In this document: positions 49,561 to 57,996 of the stretch, one piece after another
How positions within the stretch are numbered: position 1 is the stretch's first letter
Layout of the letters: each line of letters starts with the position of its first letter
Assembly: GCF_009687865.1 (NCBI RefSeq)
Contig: NZ_BLAE01000006.1
Coordinates: 62,001 to 126,000 of the forward strand
Direction of reading: 5' to 3'
Source of the DNA: Acrocarpospora macrocephala
GTDB taxonomy: Bacteria > Actinomycetota > Actinomycetes > Streptosporangiales > Streptosporangiaceae
Length of the DNA stretch: 64,000 bases
Translations under genes and position numbers: made by a program
Notes under the pieces: generated by a model
Seen by the model: only the letters and a program-made list of their open reading frames with translations
Told to the model about the DNA's origin: nothing
The model's database searches: none

Positions 49561-52500
49561 TCAGCCGCGGGCCGAGAGAACGCCGAACGCGAACTCAGCG
49601 CCGATCCGCTGAATGTCGGCCTCCTCGCGGATGGTCGTGCCGTGCATGTGCACCGTCACGCCGCCCTGCGAGCCCTCCACGAAGCCGGGGCCGGCCGGAG
49701 CCGAGGTCGGGCCGGTCATCGGCTGGAGGATCTGCGACTTCGGCATCGTGAGCTGGAGTCCGGAGGCCGCGTTGACGGCCTTCCCCATCACCCCGGCCAC
49801 GGCGCTGATGGTCGTCCCGGCCAGGGCCTTGATGCCCAGCTGGAAGCCGAGCAGGGTGTCCTTGCCGATGCCCATGAACACCCGGCTGGGGCTGTGGGAG
49901 GCGAGTTCCTTCTTGGCTGCTGCCACGACCGCCTTGGCGATGGCGGCCATGGCGCCTTCCATCTCCTTCAGCTGGCCTTTCAGGCCCTTGAGGAAGCCTT
50001 GCCCGGCCTGCTTGCCGGTGTCATAAAGCGCGTCGGCCGCCGTTTTTCCGAGCGTTTTGCTGATCTTGTCGATCTGGGCTTGCGCCCGGTTGATCGCCTT
50101 CAGGTCTGCGCCGGAAGCGCCGACGAGCATGTCGGCGAGGGTGCCGCCCTTCTCCGGCCCGGCGTCGATGATCTGCTTGAGGATCGTCTTGTTCAACCCG
50201 CGAGCCGCCAGCGTCTTGATGTTGTTGGCGAAGTCGCGGATGGCGGAGAGCCGGTTGGCGAGCCCGGTGGTGAGGTCTCCGATGCCGCCGCCCTCGCCGA
50301 GATCGATGTTCGTGATCGCAGCGAAGTCAGCGGCTTGCCCGGCGATCTGGGTGGCGTAGGCCTTGGCGTCGGCGATGCGCTTGATGATCTGTTCGCGCCG
50401 GTCGGCGAGCTGGCCGAGGACGTCGGTGTTGGCCTTCACCCAGTTGGCGAGATGATCGCCATGACCGGGCGCGGCCTTGAACGCGTTCTGCACCAGGGTG
50501 ACCAGGTTGGTCACGGTGGTGCGCATTCTTTCCTGGCTGCCGGTGATGCCGAGGATGAAGCCTTCCACGGTCCACACGCCGAGGCGCTGCATCGCCCGGC
50601 TGGGAGAGTGCGCCTCGATCGCCGTTGCAGCCGCGCCGAGGACGTCGCCCCTGAGTAGGGATGTCACGACCTTGGAGACCTCTTCGGCCTTCGACTTGAT
50701 CCCGTTTATGAGTCCTTGGATCGCGTCTTTTCCGACCTTGAGTAGCATCTTTCCGAGGTCGCCTAGTGCGCCGACTATTTTTTCGGGTAGTTTCTTGACC
50801 CATTCGACGAGCTGGCCGAATTTGTCGGTGGCGGCGGTTTTGGCTTGGCCGACCCATTTTCCGAGCAGGCCCGGCAATTCGCCGAACCAGGCGAGAATGG
50901 ATTTGACCTTGTCGACGAATCCGAGGACTATCGCCTTGCCCTGATCCCAGCTGGCGCGGAAATCATTGACCCATCGCCGGACTTGATCTGTGACGCCTTT
51001 TATGGCCCACACTAGGACCGTGACGAGGATTTTGCTGATCTCGGTCGTGATCTTGATCAGATCGGTCATGACCGGGATCAGCGGTGTCAGCGCTATAACC
51101 AGATCCACGACCGGATCGATTAGCGGGATCATGGTCAAAAGCAGCTCGCCAAAAGCAGCCACCAGATCCGGCAGATGCGGTGTTATGGCAAGAATGGCTT
51201 TCGAAAGCCCGCCCACTAAGGCGGCTCCGATTTTCACGACCACCGGAATTAAGGGTGCGAAACCCTTAAGGAGCCCAGCGATCGCTTGGCCCAGCAAGAG
51301 GAGCGATGATGCGACGGTCGGATCCGCGAACGCCTTTGCCATCGCGTCCGCTATGGCCACCAGCCCGGGCCCCATGGCAGCCAGGGCCGGACCTAGGGCC
51401 TTGATCGCGGCAGCGATGCCAGGACCCAGCGCGGCAGCCACGTCGGCGATCACGGGAGCTACGAGGGCGGCGGCTGAGGCGAGCTCCTCAAAAATGGGCC
51501 AAAGCGCGTCTACTACTTTTCCGAGCGACTGAAAGATCTTGATGAGAATGTCCTGGCCCTTCGCCGAAGCGAAGAACGCATTCACCTTGTCGAGAAGCAT
51601 GCCGATCGGGCCGAGCGCGGAAACACCCGCCTTCCCCATCGCGCCCATGACGGATTTGACGATTCCGCCGATATCGGAAAAGACCGCGCCCAGTTTCGCG
51701 AGAACATCGAGCGCGGATTGAATCCACTCCATCGGCTTCCCGGCAGCCGTCGCCGCATTCAGCCAATCAGTGAAACTCTTGGCCGCGCCATCGATCCCAG
51801 CGCCGAGACCCTTAAAAGCGGGCAGCGTCGACTTGGCGAAATTCGAGATCGCTTCCAGCAGCTTCTGCAAGGTGCCGGACTGGATGGAGCCGATCTCGGT
51901 TTTGAGGGTGCCGAAAGCGCCCTTCACCAATTCGACCGCTGCCTTGCTCCGGCCGAATTTGCCGACGTCTGCGGCGAGGCGGCCGAACTCTCCAGAAACC
52001 CCGGTCATCCCCGCCTTGACGGGGCCGAGCAGGGCAGCTGCGACGGCGGTGAGCTGGCCCTTCAGCGGCTCGAAGAACGCGTCCTGGACGCTGGCCTTCA
52101 GCCCATCGATCTCCGGCTTGACCGCCCGAAGTTCCCGAGCCACCGACTGCGCGGCCGGGGACAGCCCCTTCAGGCTCGCCTCGAAGGCGGCGGCGTCGCC
52201 CGTCAGGGCTGCGCCGATCGCCTCCTGCACCCCGAGCAGGGCCACCTTGAGCGTGCCTGCCGCCGCCTTGGCCAGCAGGAACGCCGCCGGGAGGGCGGCC
52301 ACCAGGCCAGCTGCGGGCGCGAGTGCGGCCACCAGCGCCCCGGCGCCCTGCGCGGCAGCGAACAGCCCGCCAGCCAGGAGGCCGACCTTGGCGACGTTGG
52401 CGGTCAGGCCCATCACCTGCACGCCCGCCTTGCCGACCAGCTTGGCGACGTCGGCGACGATGCCGCCGAGACCGGACTTCATGCCGAGGCCGAAGCCGCG

Positions 52501-52758
52501 GCCGACTGCGTCGCCGCTCTTGCGGCCGGTGGCGACGAACCGCCCCTTGGAGTCGCGCAGCTTGCCGTCCGCGCCGACGGTGAACTGCTCGCCCGTCTGC
52601 TCCCCGGCCGCGCGGGCGGCGGCGGGGATCTTGCCGAGTTCGGCGTCGGCGACCTTGGCGGTCTGCTGGAGCGTTCGCTCGATCTGGTTGGTGCCCCGCT
52701 CGAACGCCTTGTTGTCGACGGAGGCGTAGGCGACGAGCTCGCCGACAGTCAGCGGCAA
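49561..52758 (-). CDS. Tail tape measure protein
   Basis: 1065 aa from a TTG start. An N-terminal coiled coil (VDNKAFERGTNQIERTLQQT) leads into a long Ala/Gly-rich hydrophobic middle (ALVAALAPAAGLVAALPAAF, LAPVIADVAAALGPGIAAAI) and repeated SHSPSRxxxxxG blocks near residues 695 and 975 typical of these proteins. Its length sets the tail length: at about 1.5 angstrom per residue, roughly 160 nm. It follows the frameshifted chaperone genes as usual. Confidence 0.93.
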   Translation of the reverse strand: MPLTVGELVAYASVDNKAFERGTNQIERTLQQTAKVADAELGKIPAAARAAGEQTGEQFTVGADGKLRDSKGRFVATGRKSGDAVGRGFGLGMKSGLGGIVADVAKLVGKAGVQVMGLTANVAKVGLLAGGLFAAAQGAGALVAALAPAAGLVAALPAAFLLAKAAAGTLKVALLGVQEAIGAALTGDAAAFEASLKGLSPAAQSVARELRAVKPEIDGLKASVQDAFFEPLKGQLTAVAAALLGPVKAGMTGVSGEFGRLAADVGKFGRSKAAVELVKGAFGTLKTEIGSIQSGTLQKLLEAISNFAKSTLPAFKGLGAGIDGAAKSFTDWLNAATAAGKPMEWIQSALDVLAKLGAVFSDIGGIVKSVMGAMGKAGVSALGPIGMLLDKVNAFFASAKGQDILIKIFQSLGKVVDALWPIFEELASAAALVAPVIADVAAALGPGIAAAIKALGPALAAMGPGLVAIADAMAKAFADPTVASSLLLLGQAIAGLLKGFAPLIPVVVKIGAALVGGLSKAILAITPHLPDLVAAFGELLLTMIPLIDPVVDLVIALTPLIPVMTDLIKITTEISKILVTVLVWAIKGVTDQVRRWVNDFRASWDQGKAIVLGFVDKVKSILAWFGELPGLLGKWVGQAKTAATDKFGQLVEWVKKLPEKIVGALGDLGKMLLKVGKDAIQGLINGIKSKAEEVSKVVTSLLRGDVLGAAATAIEAHSPSRAMQRLGVWTVEGFILGITGSQERMRTTVTNLVTLVQNAFKAAPGHGDHLANWVKANTDVLGQLADRREQIIKRIADAKAYATQIAGQAADFAAITNIDLGEGGGIGDLTTGLANRLSAIRDFANNIKTLAARGLNKTILKQIIDAGPEKGGTLADMLVGASGADLKAINRAQAQIDKISKTLGKTAADALYDTGKQAGQGFLKGLKGQLKEMEGAMAAIAKAVVAAAKKELASHSPSRVFMGIGKDTLLGFQLGIKALAGTTISAVAGVMGKAVNAASGLQLTMPKSQILQPMTGPTSAPAGPGFVEGSQGGVTVHMHGTTIREEADIQRIGAEFAFGVLSARG

Positions 52759-52781
52759 GGGAGGTCACCTCCCGTGCGCGC

Positions 52782-53446
52782 CTACAGCGTGTTGATGAAG
52801 GCCTGCGCCTGCTCGCCGCTGAGCTCGATCGGCTCGTTCGCGGTGAGCCTGCGGTAGACCGCTTCTGGGGAGAGGTAGGCGAGGTAGATGCCGAACCAGA
52901 AGGGGGTCAGCTCTGCGATCTCGCGCGGCGTGAACCGGTATTCGCGGCGGAAGTCCGCGACGATCGCGCCCCAGTGGCGGCGGAGTTGCCTCTCTTCGGG
53001 GGTGAGGCCGCCGCCTTCTCCTCCTCCTGCTCGGCTTTTCCCTCCTGCTCCTTCACGGCGGCGTACGCCTCCCGGAAGGTCATGTCCTTGCCGGACCCTT
53101 GTGCGACGCCCCAGGTGAGCGCCACCTGCAGTTCGGGGGCGTCCATTCCGTCCTCGACCCACGCGTTCAGGGCTTCTTTGCCGAAGAGCGCGCCGACGGT
53201 GTCGTGCAGGGCATCGACAGTTGAGGCCTTGGCGACGGATTCGGCCTTGAGGAGGAATTTGAGCGGCAGCCGGCGCGGGACCTCTACGCGGACTCCCCGG
53301 ATGACGACGGTGTCCGGGCCGGTTCGTTCGGAGTCCTCCTCGGCGCGGACTTCGGTCCAGAAGCCGTCCCAGGTCTCGAACGTCTCGGGCGCGTCCTCGG
53401 GCTCGTCGTCGAGGTCGTCGTTGTAGTCGTCGTTGATGTCGGTCAT
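52782..53446 (-). CDS. Tail assembly chaperone GT fusion made by -1 frameshift
   Basis: The ORF from ATG 53,446 changes to the -1 frame at the slippery GGGAAAA (53,036-53,042) and continues SRAGGGEGGGLTPEERQLRR to AFINTL, ending at 52,782. This is the layout of gpG/gpGT chaperones of lambda-like siphophages, which hold the tape measure protein before tail tube assembly. The second frame has no ribosome site of its own and codes a plausible conserved domain (TPREIAELTPFWFGIYLAYL). Confidence 0.82.
52907..53446 (-). CDS. Tail assembly chaperone (G product)
   Basis: 179 aa without frameshift. An acidic N-terminus (MTDINDDYNDDLDDEPEDAP), then PRRLPLKFLLKAESVAKAST, WVEDGMDAPELQVALTW and a Lys/Glu-rich end. 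The ATG overlaps the tail tube gene's stop. It sits between the tail tube and tape measure genes, the standard place for this gene. Confidence 0.85.
   Translation of the reverse strand: MTDINDDYNDDLDDEPEDAPETFETWDGFWTEVRAEEDSERTGPDTVVIRGVRVEVPRRLPLKFLLKAESVAKASTVDALHDTVGALFGKEALNAWVEDGMDAPELQVALTWGVAQGSGKDMTFREAYAAVKEQEGKAEQEEEKAAASPPKRGNSAATGARSSRTSAANTGSRRARSQS
53036..53042 (-). promoter_or_regulatory. Slippery heptamer GGGAAAA (programmed -1 frameshift)
   Basis: On the minus strand the chaperone frame reads GAG GGA AAA, i.e. G GGA AAA, which fits X-XXY-YYZ. After slipping back one base the frame is GGG AAA AGC, opening the 52,782 frame. The downstream GAGGAGGAG runs may slow the ribosome. 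Confidence 0.82.
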
Positions 53447-53904
53447 CAGGCGACATCCTCGAACTCGGTCGGGCCCGACTTGGTGATGGTCGCGCCCCAC
53501 GAGGTTTTGTCGTTCGATCCGCCGCCCTGCTCGCCCAGGCTGAAGGTGCAGTTCCAGATCTTCCACTCGGTGTCCATCGGGTGGCGGAAGCGGACCCGAC
53601 CGAGGCTGTCGTAGCCGACCTTGTCCTCGCCCGCCATCTCCTCCACCCGCGCCCGGCCAGGCTGCAGTGAGCCGGTCAGGCGGTCCTTCTTCGCCATGCC
53701 CTCCAGCTCCATGGACGCGCCGCGCTGCATGACCTCCTGCTCGTAGACGCCCTGGCTGTCGTAGTCGGTGGTGTCGACGGTCTCCTCGTTCTCGCTCTTG
53801 TTGATGACGACGTTGGCGAGGTTCTCGACGCGGAGGAAGGTGTCGGGGGTGGCGGATTCGACTTCCACGATGATGTCGCGGGCGTTGATCTTCACCTGGC
53901 TCAC
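53446..53904 (-). CDS. Major tail (tube) protein
   Basis: 152 aa. KINARDIIVEVESATPDTFL, ETVDTTDYDSQGVYEQEVMQ and RGASMELEGMAKKDRLTG match the tail tube type of siphophages (TP901-1/Gp19-like): an Asp-rich loop where the protein states 'not this value' and a conserved SMELEG. It stacks in hexamers to form the tail. It lies next to the chaperones and just after the tail terminator. Confidence 0.85.
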   Translation of the reverse strand: MSQVKINARDIIVEVESATPDTFLRVENLANVVINKSENEETVDTTDYDSQGVYEQEVMQRGASMELEGMAKKDRLTGSLQPGRARVEEMAGEDKVGYDSLGRVRFRHPMDTEWKIWNCTFSLGEQGGGSNDKTSWGATITKSGPTEFEDVA

Positions 53905-54332
53905 GGGTTACTCCTGTTCGTGCTCGGCCGGGAGATTTCGGCCCGGAAATTGACGGTGAATTCGGGGCGGTCGTTCTTGTCCTGGCCGATGAAGACCGGG
54001 CCGCCCATCAGGCCGACGGCGAGCTGGAGCCAGGTGCCGCCGGGGAGTTCGCGCATGCCGAGGCCGTTGACGGTGTCGTAGACCTGCTCGGCCCACCGCT
54101 CGGCGTTGCGGGCGTCATCGGCCGGTCCGCGCACCCGGGCTTGGATGCGGGGTTCGTCGTAGTCGTCGGCGAGAGAGGATTCGTCGCCGCCGTAGCGGGC
54201 GAGGGCGAGCGCGCGGTCGGGGGCTTCCGGCATACGCGGGAAGAAGATGTCACCGCCGACGCTGCCGTCCGCCTTGTAGGTGCCGAGGTCGAGTAGGTCG
54301 AAGAGCTGGGCGAACTCTTCCAGGAGGCTCAT
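53901..54332 (-). CDS. Minor capsid / tail terminator protein
   Basis: 143 aa. LLEEFAQLFDLLDLGTYKAD, FFPRMPEAPDRALALARYGG, RIQARVRGPADDARNAERWA and LGMRELPGGTWLQLAVG follow the bacteriophage minor capsid protein type (PF12691) that closes the tail tube. Overlaps the tail tube start by 4 bp. It is the leftward gene just after the rightward HNH island. Confidence 0.82.
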   Translation of the reverse strand: MSLLEEFAQLFDLLDLGTYKADGSVGGDIFFPRMPEAPDRALALARYGGDESSLADDYDEPRIQARVRGPADDARNAERWAEQVYDTVNGLGMRELPGGTWLQLAVGLMGGPVFIGQDKNDRPEFTVNFRAEISRPSTNRSNP

Positions 54333-54362
54333 CCCACCCCCCGGCGGCTCTAGGGTTGTGGG

Positions 54363-54899
54363 ATGCCTGCTGGACGACCCGCACTACCGGCTCAGCTGAA
54401 GCGCGACCTACTGGTGGAGGCCGGGCACCGCTGCGCGATCCCGACGTGTCGTGCTGCGGCTCCGCTGGAGTTTGAGCACATCGACGACTGGGAGCGGGTC
54501 AAGAAGCACGAGTTCGCGAACATGATCGTGCTGTGCGCCAACTGCCACGGCCGCAAGGGCAACGGGCCGGGCCAGATCGACCGGAAGGCGCTACGCCAGT
54601 ACAAGGCGAACCTGGCGCTGTTGAACAGCCGCTACGGAGATCTTGAGCGGCGGATCCTCGTTTACTTCGCCAAGGTCCGGGACAACGACCACATCCTGCT
54701 TCCGCCGCTCATGCATCTCTTGGTCATGTACCTGGTGGAAGACGGCCTCTTGGCTCATAAACCCGAACTGAACCTGACCCAGCAGGCCAGCGTCGGCGGG
54801 GTGTTCTCGATCGACCTGTCAGCGACCGACACCTACGTCTTGACGAGTGAGGGGCGCGCGTTCGTGGACCGGTGGGTCGCCGCGCAGCCTCTCGACTAG
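54363..54899 (+). CDS. HNH endonuclease (moron, rightward)
   Basis: 178 aa. HNH core: CAIPTCRAAAPLEFEHIDDW, then ANMIVLCANCHGRKG, with two CxxxxC/CxxC zinc pairs. The C-terminal 90 residues (PPLMHLLVMYLVEDGLLAHK...) look like a winged helix. It reads against the late operon. Homing-type HNH genes often invade phage structural regions; it could also be a defence moron. Its stop overlaps the stop of the small leftward gene. Confidence 0.82.
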   Translation: MPAGRPALPAQLKRDLLVEAGHRCAIPTCRAAAPLEFEHIDDWERVKKHEFANMIVLCANCHGRKGNGPGQIDRKALRQYKANLALLNSRYGDLERRILVYFAKVRDNDHILLPPLMHLLVMYLVEDGLLAHKPELNLTQQASVGGVFSIDLSATDTYVLTSEGRAFVDRWVAAQPLD

Positions 54900-55030
54900 G
54901 CCGCGAGTAGCCCGGCGTCAACGAGGTACGGCCGGACGTCCGGGTGGAGGTCGGCGTATCGCTCGGGATGCTTCTCCATCCAGTGCAGGGTGAGGATGGC
55001 GAGGTCGGAGACGTTCCGGCTCCGCCGCAT
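54896..55030 (-). CDS. Very small leftward phage protein
   Basis: 44 aa from ATG 55,030: RRSRNVSDLAILTLHWMEKH, DLHPDVRPYLVDAGLLAA. Third-position GC is high and the amino acids are sensible, so it is probably real. The frame is open to 55,093. It is antisense to the beginning of the rightward gene at 54,996. Function unknown. Confidence 0.4.
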   Translation of the reverse strand: MRRSRNVSDLAILTLHWMEKHPERYADLHPDVRPYLVDAGLLAA

Positions 55031-55310
55031 CCGGGCGGGGCAGATCGCGCGCCGCCTTGCAGCGGTCGAGCGCATCGACTGGTCAGAGACCAAGAAGCTG
55101 TTCGAGGAAGAGAAGTACGGCGACTTCTACCGAGTCGGGCCGGTGCTGGTCCCGACCGACTTCCACCCCGTCGCCGACGTAGACGTGCGAGGCGCGGCCG
55201 AGCAGGCGGCGGTCGCCGAGTTCCTCCAGCACGCCGTCGCCGACATGCGGGCGCTGCTCAACGCCTCTACGTCTTCTTCCTCATCTCCCGGCGAATCTGA
55301 GCCGCGATGA
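54996..55310 (+). CDS. Rightward hypothetical protein in head operon
   Basis: 104 aa from ATG 54,996 (a GTG two codons earlier is possible; GGTGAGG lies directly before). RLRRIRAGQIARRLAAVERI, DWSETKKLFEEEKYGDFYRV and a C-terminal helix. Codon use is typical of the host. Together with the HNH gene it forms a rightward island. The end overlaps the leftward connector gene by 44 bp. Confidence 0.5.
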   Translation: MARSETFRLRRIRAGQIARRLAAVERIDWSETKKLFEEEKYGDFYRVGPVLVPTDFHPVADVDVRGAAEQAAVAEFLQHAVADMRALLNASTSSSSSPGESEPR

Positions 55311-55641
55311 GTGCCCGCATCGTCGCGTCCTCGCTGGCCAGGGGATCCTCCAGGTACTTGCTCTTGCGGCCGTCGTCGTGCTGCCAGTCCATCTCCTCGT
55401 GCTGCCTTACGGCGTAAGGAGTATCGAACGAAACAGCCCCGTGCAGCCCGTCCAGACTCGCCGCGCCAGGCCGCTTATCCGGATCGCCCGAATCCTCGAG
55501 CACGCCCTCCTCATGCGGAACCTGCGTCCGGGCCACCTGCAGTAGGTGCTCCAACGCCAGCTTCAGGCCGCGCTCCGCGCCCTTCCGCTCGGCCGCCTTC
55601 ACCTTGATCCCGTAAAACTTGACGATCGCCTTCTTCGTCAC
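55267..55641 (-). CDS. Head-tail connector (HK97 gp10-like)
   Basis: 124 aa. GLKLALEHLLQVARTQVPHE, GVLEDSGDPDKR, VSFDTPYAVRQHEEMDW and a C-terminal helix (RALIAAQIRREMRKKT): the pattern of gp10-like tail-completion proteins, where VPxxxGxL.SG and YAxxxHE are typical. It joins head and tail. Coupled by ATGA to the preceding gene. Confidence 0.78.
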   Translation of the reverse strand: MTKKAIVKFYGIKVKAAERKGAERGLKLALEHLLQVARTQVPHEEGVLEDSGDPDKRPGAASLDGLHGAVSFDTPYAVRQHEEMDWQHDDGRKSKYLEDPLASEDATMRALIAAQIRREMRKKT

Positions 55642-55958
55642 TGGAGATAGACCTCCAGATGCGAGGGCAGAGGCAGGCCAGCCCCGTCGTGCCGATCCGC
55701 CGTCAGGACCTTGCTGACACGGCCCGCGTACGCGACCCGCGAGCCGACCGGGAAGTCCGCGACGTGGTCGAGCTGCGTGTAGAAGGTGCTGTTGGAGACG
55801 ACCTCCGCGCCGTTCTTGTCGCGGATCTTCCGCCGCTTCTCCTCCATAAACCCGGCCCTGGTTACGGCCGGGCCGAAGGTGTCGCCGTACGCGCCCGCAC
55901 CCGCGAACGGCTCGACCTGGACTTCATGCACCAGCCAGATTTCCGGCAGGCCGGCCAT
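55638..55958 (-). CDS. Head-tail joining protein
   Basis: 106 aa from ATG 55,958, inside the previous stop (ATGA). GLPEIWLVHEVQVEPFAGAG, FGPAVTRAGFMEEKRRKIRD and SRVAYAGRVSKVLTADRHDG: strand-rich, the size and place of head closure (stopper) proteins. An upstream start at 55,973 is open but less likely. Confidence 0.68.
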   Translation of the reverse strand: MAGLPEIWLVHEVQVEPFAGAGAYGDTFGPAVTRAGFMEEKRRKIRDKNGAEVVSNSTFYTQLDHVADFPVGSRVAYAGRVSKVLTADRHDGAGLPLPSHLEVYLQ

Positions 55959-56644
55959 CAGTACGGGGTCCATGGGCCATGCCCGGTCAGGCCGGCCTGC
56001 TGCAGGATCATCCGCGCCTGCGGAGCCAACTCCTCAGCCGCCGAGCCCTTCTGCGATCCACCGCTGGAACCGCCGCCCCGGCTCATCGAGGCAGACCCGA
56101 GCTTCACATTCGTGTAGTGGTCGGTCACGCCGGTGCCGTCCTCACCGATCGGCGACCACGCTGCCACCTGCTCAACCGTCGCGTCCCGCATCGCCTCGAT
56201 ATGGACCGGATCGGTGGGCAGCCCGTCGTCGTCCACGTCGTAGATCGCACACAGAAGCTCTTTGTCCACCAGGCGGGACGCCCGTTCGAGCAGGATGGGC
56301 GCGTTCAACGGCGGAGCCTTCCGCAGCTTGTTCGCCAGGTCCGTCGTCGTCGCATACACCCGGCCCTGCGGCACGGTGGTGACCGCCGGGGCGACCGGAA
56401 CCTGCTGGTGCTCGACTCCGGCGCCGATCCCGGTGACCACCCACGCGAGCACGTACAAGCCCGCGACCGGGTAAGTGACCGCGGCGGAGGCCATGCGCAC
56501 GCCATCGTCGTCCGTCTCGGACACCGTGACTGCGGCCGTGGTTGAGGTGCCGTCCGGCGCGTACACGGTCAGCGTGGCGGCCGTCGTACCGTCGCCCGGG
56601 TTGATGAGGAGCGAGGCGATCTGGGGATCTCCGGCGTTGAGCAC
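55958..56644 (-). CDS. Head-tail adaptor with Ig-like N-terminus
   Basis: 228 aa. I chose the GTG at 56,644 because TAGGAGG is six bases upstream; GTG 56,650 touches the site. An N-terminal Ig-like domain (residues about 1-90: AATLTVYAPDGTSTTAAVTV, PVAGLYVLAWVVTGIGAGVE) precedes an adaptor helix bundle (RVYATTTDLANKLRKAPPLN, ILLERASRLVDKELLCAIYD, EAMRDATVEQVAAW). The latter fits gp6-like connectors. Confidence 0.72.
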   Translation of the reverse strand: MLNAGDPQIASLLINPGDGTTAATLTVYAPDGTSTTAAVTVSETDDDGVRMASAAVTYPVAGLYVLAWVVTGIGAGVEHQQVPVAPAVTTVPQGRVYATTTDLANKLRKAPPLNAPILLERASRLVDKELLCAIYDVDDDGLPTDPVHIEAMRDATVEQVAAWSPIGEDGTGVTDHYTNVKLGSASMSRGGGSSGGSQKGSAAEELAPQARMILQQAGLTGHGPWTPY

Positions 56645-56653
56645 AACCACCTC

Positions 56654-57985
56654 CTACGGGCTGGCAGTCGCGGTCAGGACAGAGCCCCTCGCTGAGGGCG
56701 TGAGCGTCGGGCCCGCGGTCGAGGCGGTGAGCGTCGCGCCGGCCAGCGCCGGGGTCAGAACGCCGGGCGCGACCGGGGTGGCGCCGCCGGTCGAGGAGAT
56801 CTGCATCGCGACGTCGAGTTCGATCGCCGTCCCGAGCAGGCGCGCCTTGGCCCACCCGAACCCGATCGCCTCCGCAGTCTCGGCGGCCGGGCCCAGCGGC
56901 CTGAGCTTGGCCCGGCCCAGGGCCACAGCCGTGCCGTTTTCGCCGGCCAGCGTGAGCGCCCGCGTTTTGATCCGAGCCAGCAGCACCGCGGCGTCGAGCT
57001 CGGCTGCCGGCGTGAGCTGACGTGCCTTGGCCCGGGCGACGGCCTGGGCGGTGTCGGTCTCGCCGGCGGGGCTGATCGAGATGACGGCACCGCTGGATCC
57101 AATCGCGACCGCGTGGTTGGTCTCGGTCGCGCCGTCGACTTGCTTGGCCTTCGCCCGGCCGAGCGTCTGGGCGGTCTCCGCCGCGGCGGCGGAGGTGAGG
57201 GCGATGCTCTTGACCGGGGCGACGGCCTGGGCGGCGTCTTGCTCGACCGCGGCCGCCACGGTTGTGGTCTTCGAGCGGGCGAGGCCGACCGCCGTACCGG
57301 TCTCCACGGCGGGGCCAGCCGCGAGGGTCTTGGCGCGGCCGATGGGCTGGGCGCTGCCGGTCTCTCCTGCGGGGCCGAGTGTTGCGGTTTTCGTCCGGCC
57401 GAGGGGTTGTGCTGCGCCGGTCTCGCTCGCTGCGCCCAGGGCGGCCGTCTTCGCGGGGGCGAGGGTGAGGGCCGTGCTGGTTTCCTGCGCTGGCGTGAGG
57501 GCGCAGGCCTTGGCCGCGGCCAAGGCCTGCGCGGCGCCGGTCTCCTCGGCGTGGCCGAGAGCGAGGGTCTTGGCTCGTGCGAGCGGTTGTGCGGCGTTGG
57601 TCTCGGCCGCCGGGGCGAGTGCGAACGGCGCGTCGCTGATCTCGATAGCGATGGCCTGGTCGGTCTCGACGGCGGGGTCGAGCTGGACGGCTTTTGCCCT
57701 GCCGAGGTCTTGTGCGGCTTCGGATGCGGAGGCCGGACCGATAGTGAGTGCCTTCGCGCGGCCGAGCTGCTGGGCGGTGCCGACCTCGCCTACCGGGTCC
57801 ACCGTGCGGGTTTTGGTGCGGCCGAGCGGCTGCGCCGTACCGGTCTCTTCGGCGGCGGTGAGGGCGCGCGTCTTGGCCGCGCCCAGGGCGACGGCGGTGT
57901 TGGTCTCGGTGGCGGTGCCGACCGCGATGGTCTGCCCGCCGTCGTCGGCTGGTGGCAGGTAGGCGGCGAGATACCGGGTGCTCAT
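56654..57985 (-). CDS. Protein made of about twenty 20-residue tandem repeats
   Basis: 443 aa. From residue about 25 to 410 it repeats E-T-x-x-A-x-x-L-G-R-A-K-x-x-x-L-x-P-A-x about twenty times with almost constant 20-residue period (two units have 21). A short Thr/Ala-rich tail ends it. The regular spacing suggests a solenoid or fibre. Located between connectors and strand-rich structural proteins, it is probably a virion fibre or decoration. Repeats differ at DNA level, so they are old. Confidence 0.75.
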   Translation of the reverse strand: MSTRYLAAYLPPADDGGQTIAVGTATETNTAVALGAAKTRALTAAEETGTAQPLGRTKTRTVDPVGEVGTAQQLGRAKALTIGPASASEAAQDLGRAKAVQLDPAVETDQAIAIEISDAPFALAPAAETNAAQPLARAKTLALGHAEETGAAQALAAAKACALTPAQETSTALTLAPAKTAALGAASETGAAQPLGRTKTATLGPAGETGSAQPIGRAKTLAAGPAVETGTAVGLARSKTTTVAAAVEQDAAQAVAPVKSIALTSAAAAETAQTLGRAKAKQVDGATETNHAVAIGSSGAVISISPAGETDTAQAVARAKARQLTPAAELDAAVLLARIKTRALTLAGENGTAVALGRAKLRPLGPAAETAEAIGFGWAKARLLGTAIELDVAMQISSTGGATPVAPGVLTPALAGATLTASTAGPTLTPSARGSVLTATASP

Positions 57986-57996
57986 CTACGCCTCGC

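Noticed and set aside
51718-52857. Rightward 379-aa frame opposite the tape measure gene
   Set aside because: Shadow of the highly repetitive, GC-rich tape measure gene; no ribosome site and no recognisable domain.
56654-57985. Possible CRISPR or DNA minisatellite
   Set aside because: The 60-bp periodicity comes from a protein repeat; units differ in DNA sequence and there are no identical repeats with unique spacers. I saw no CRISPR array anywhere in the window.
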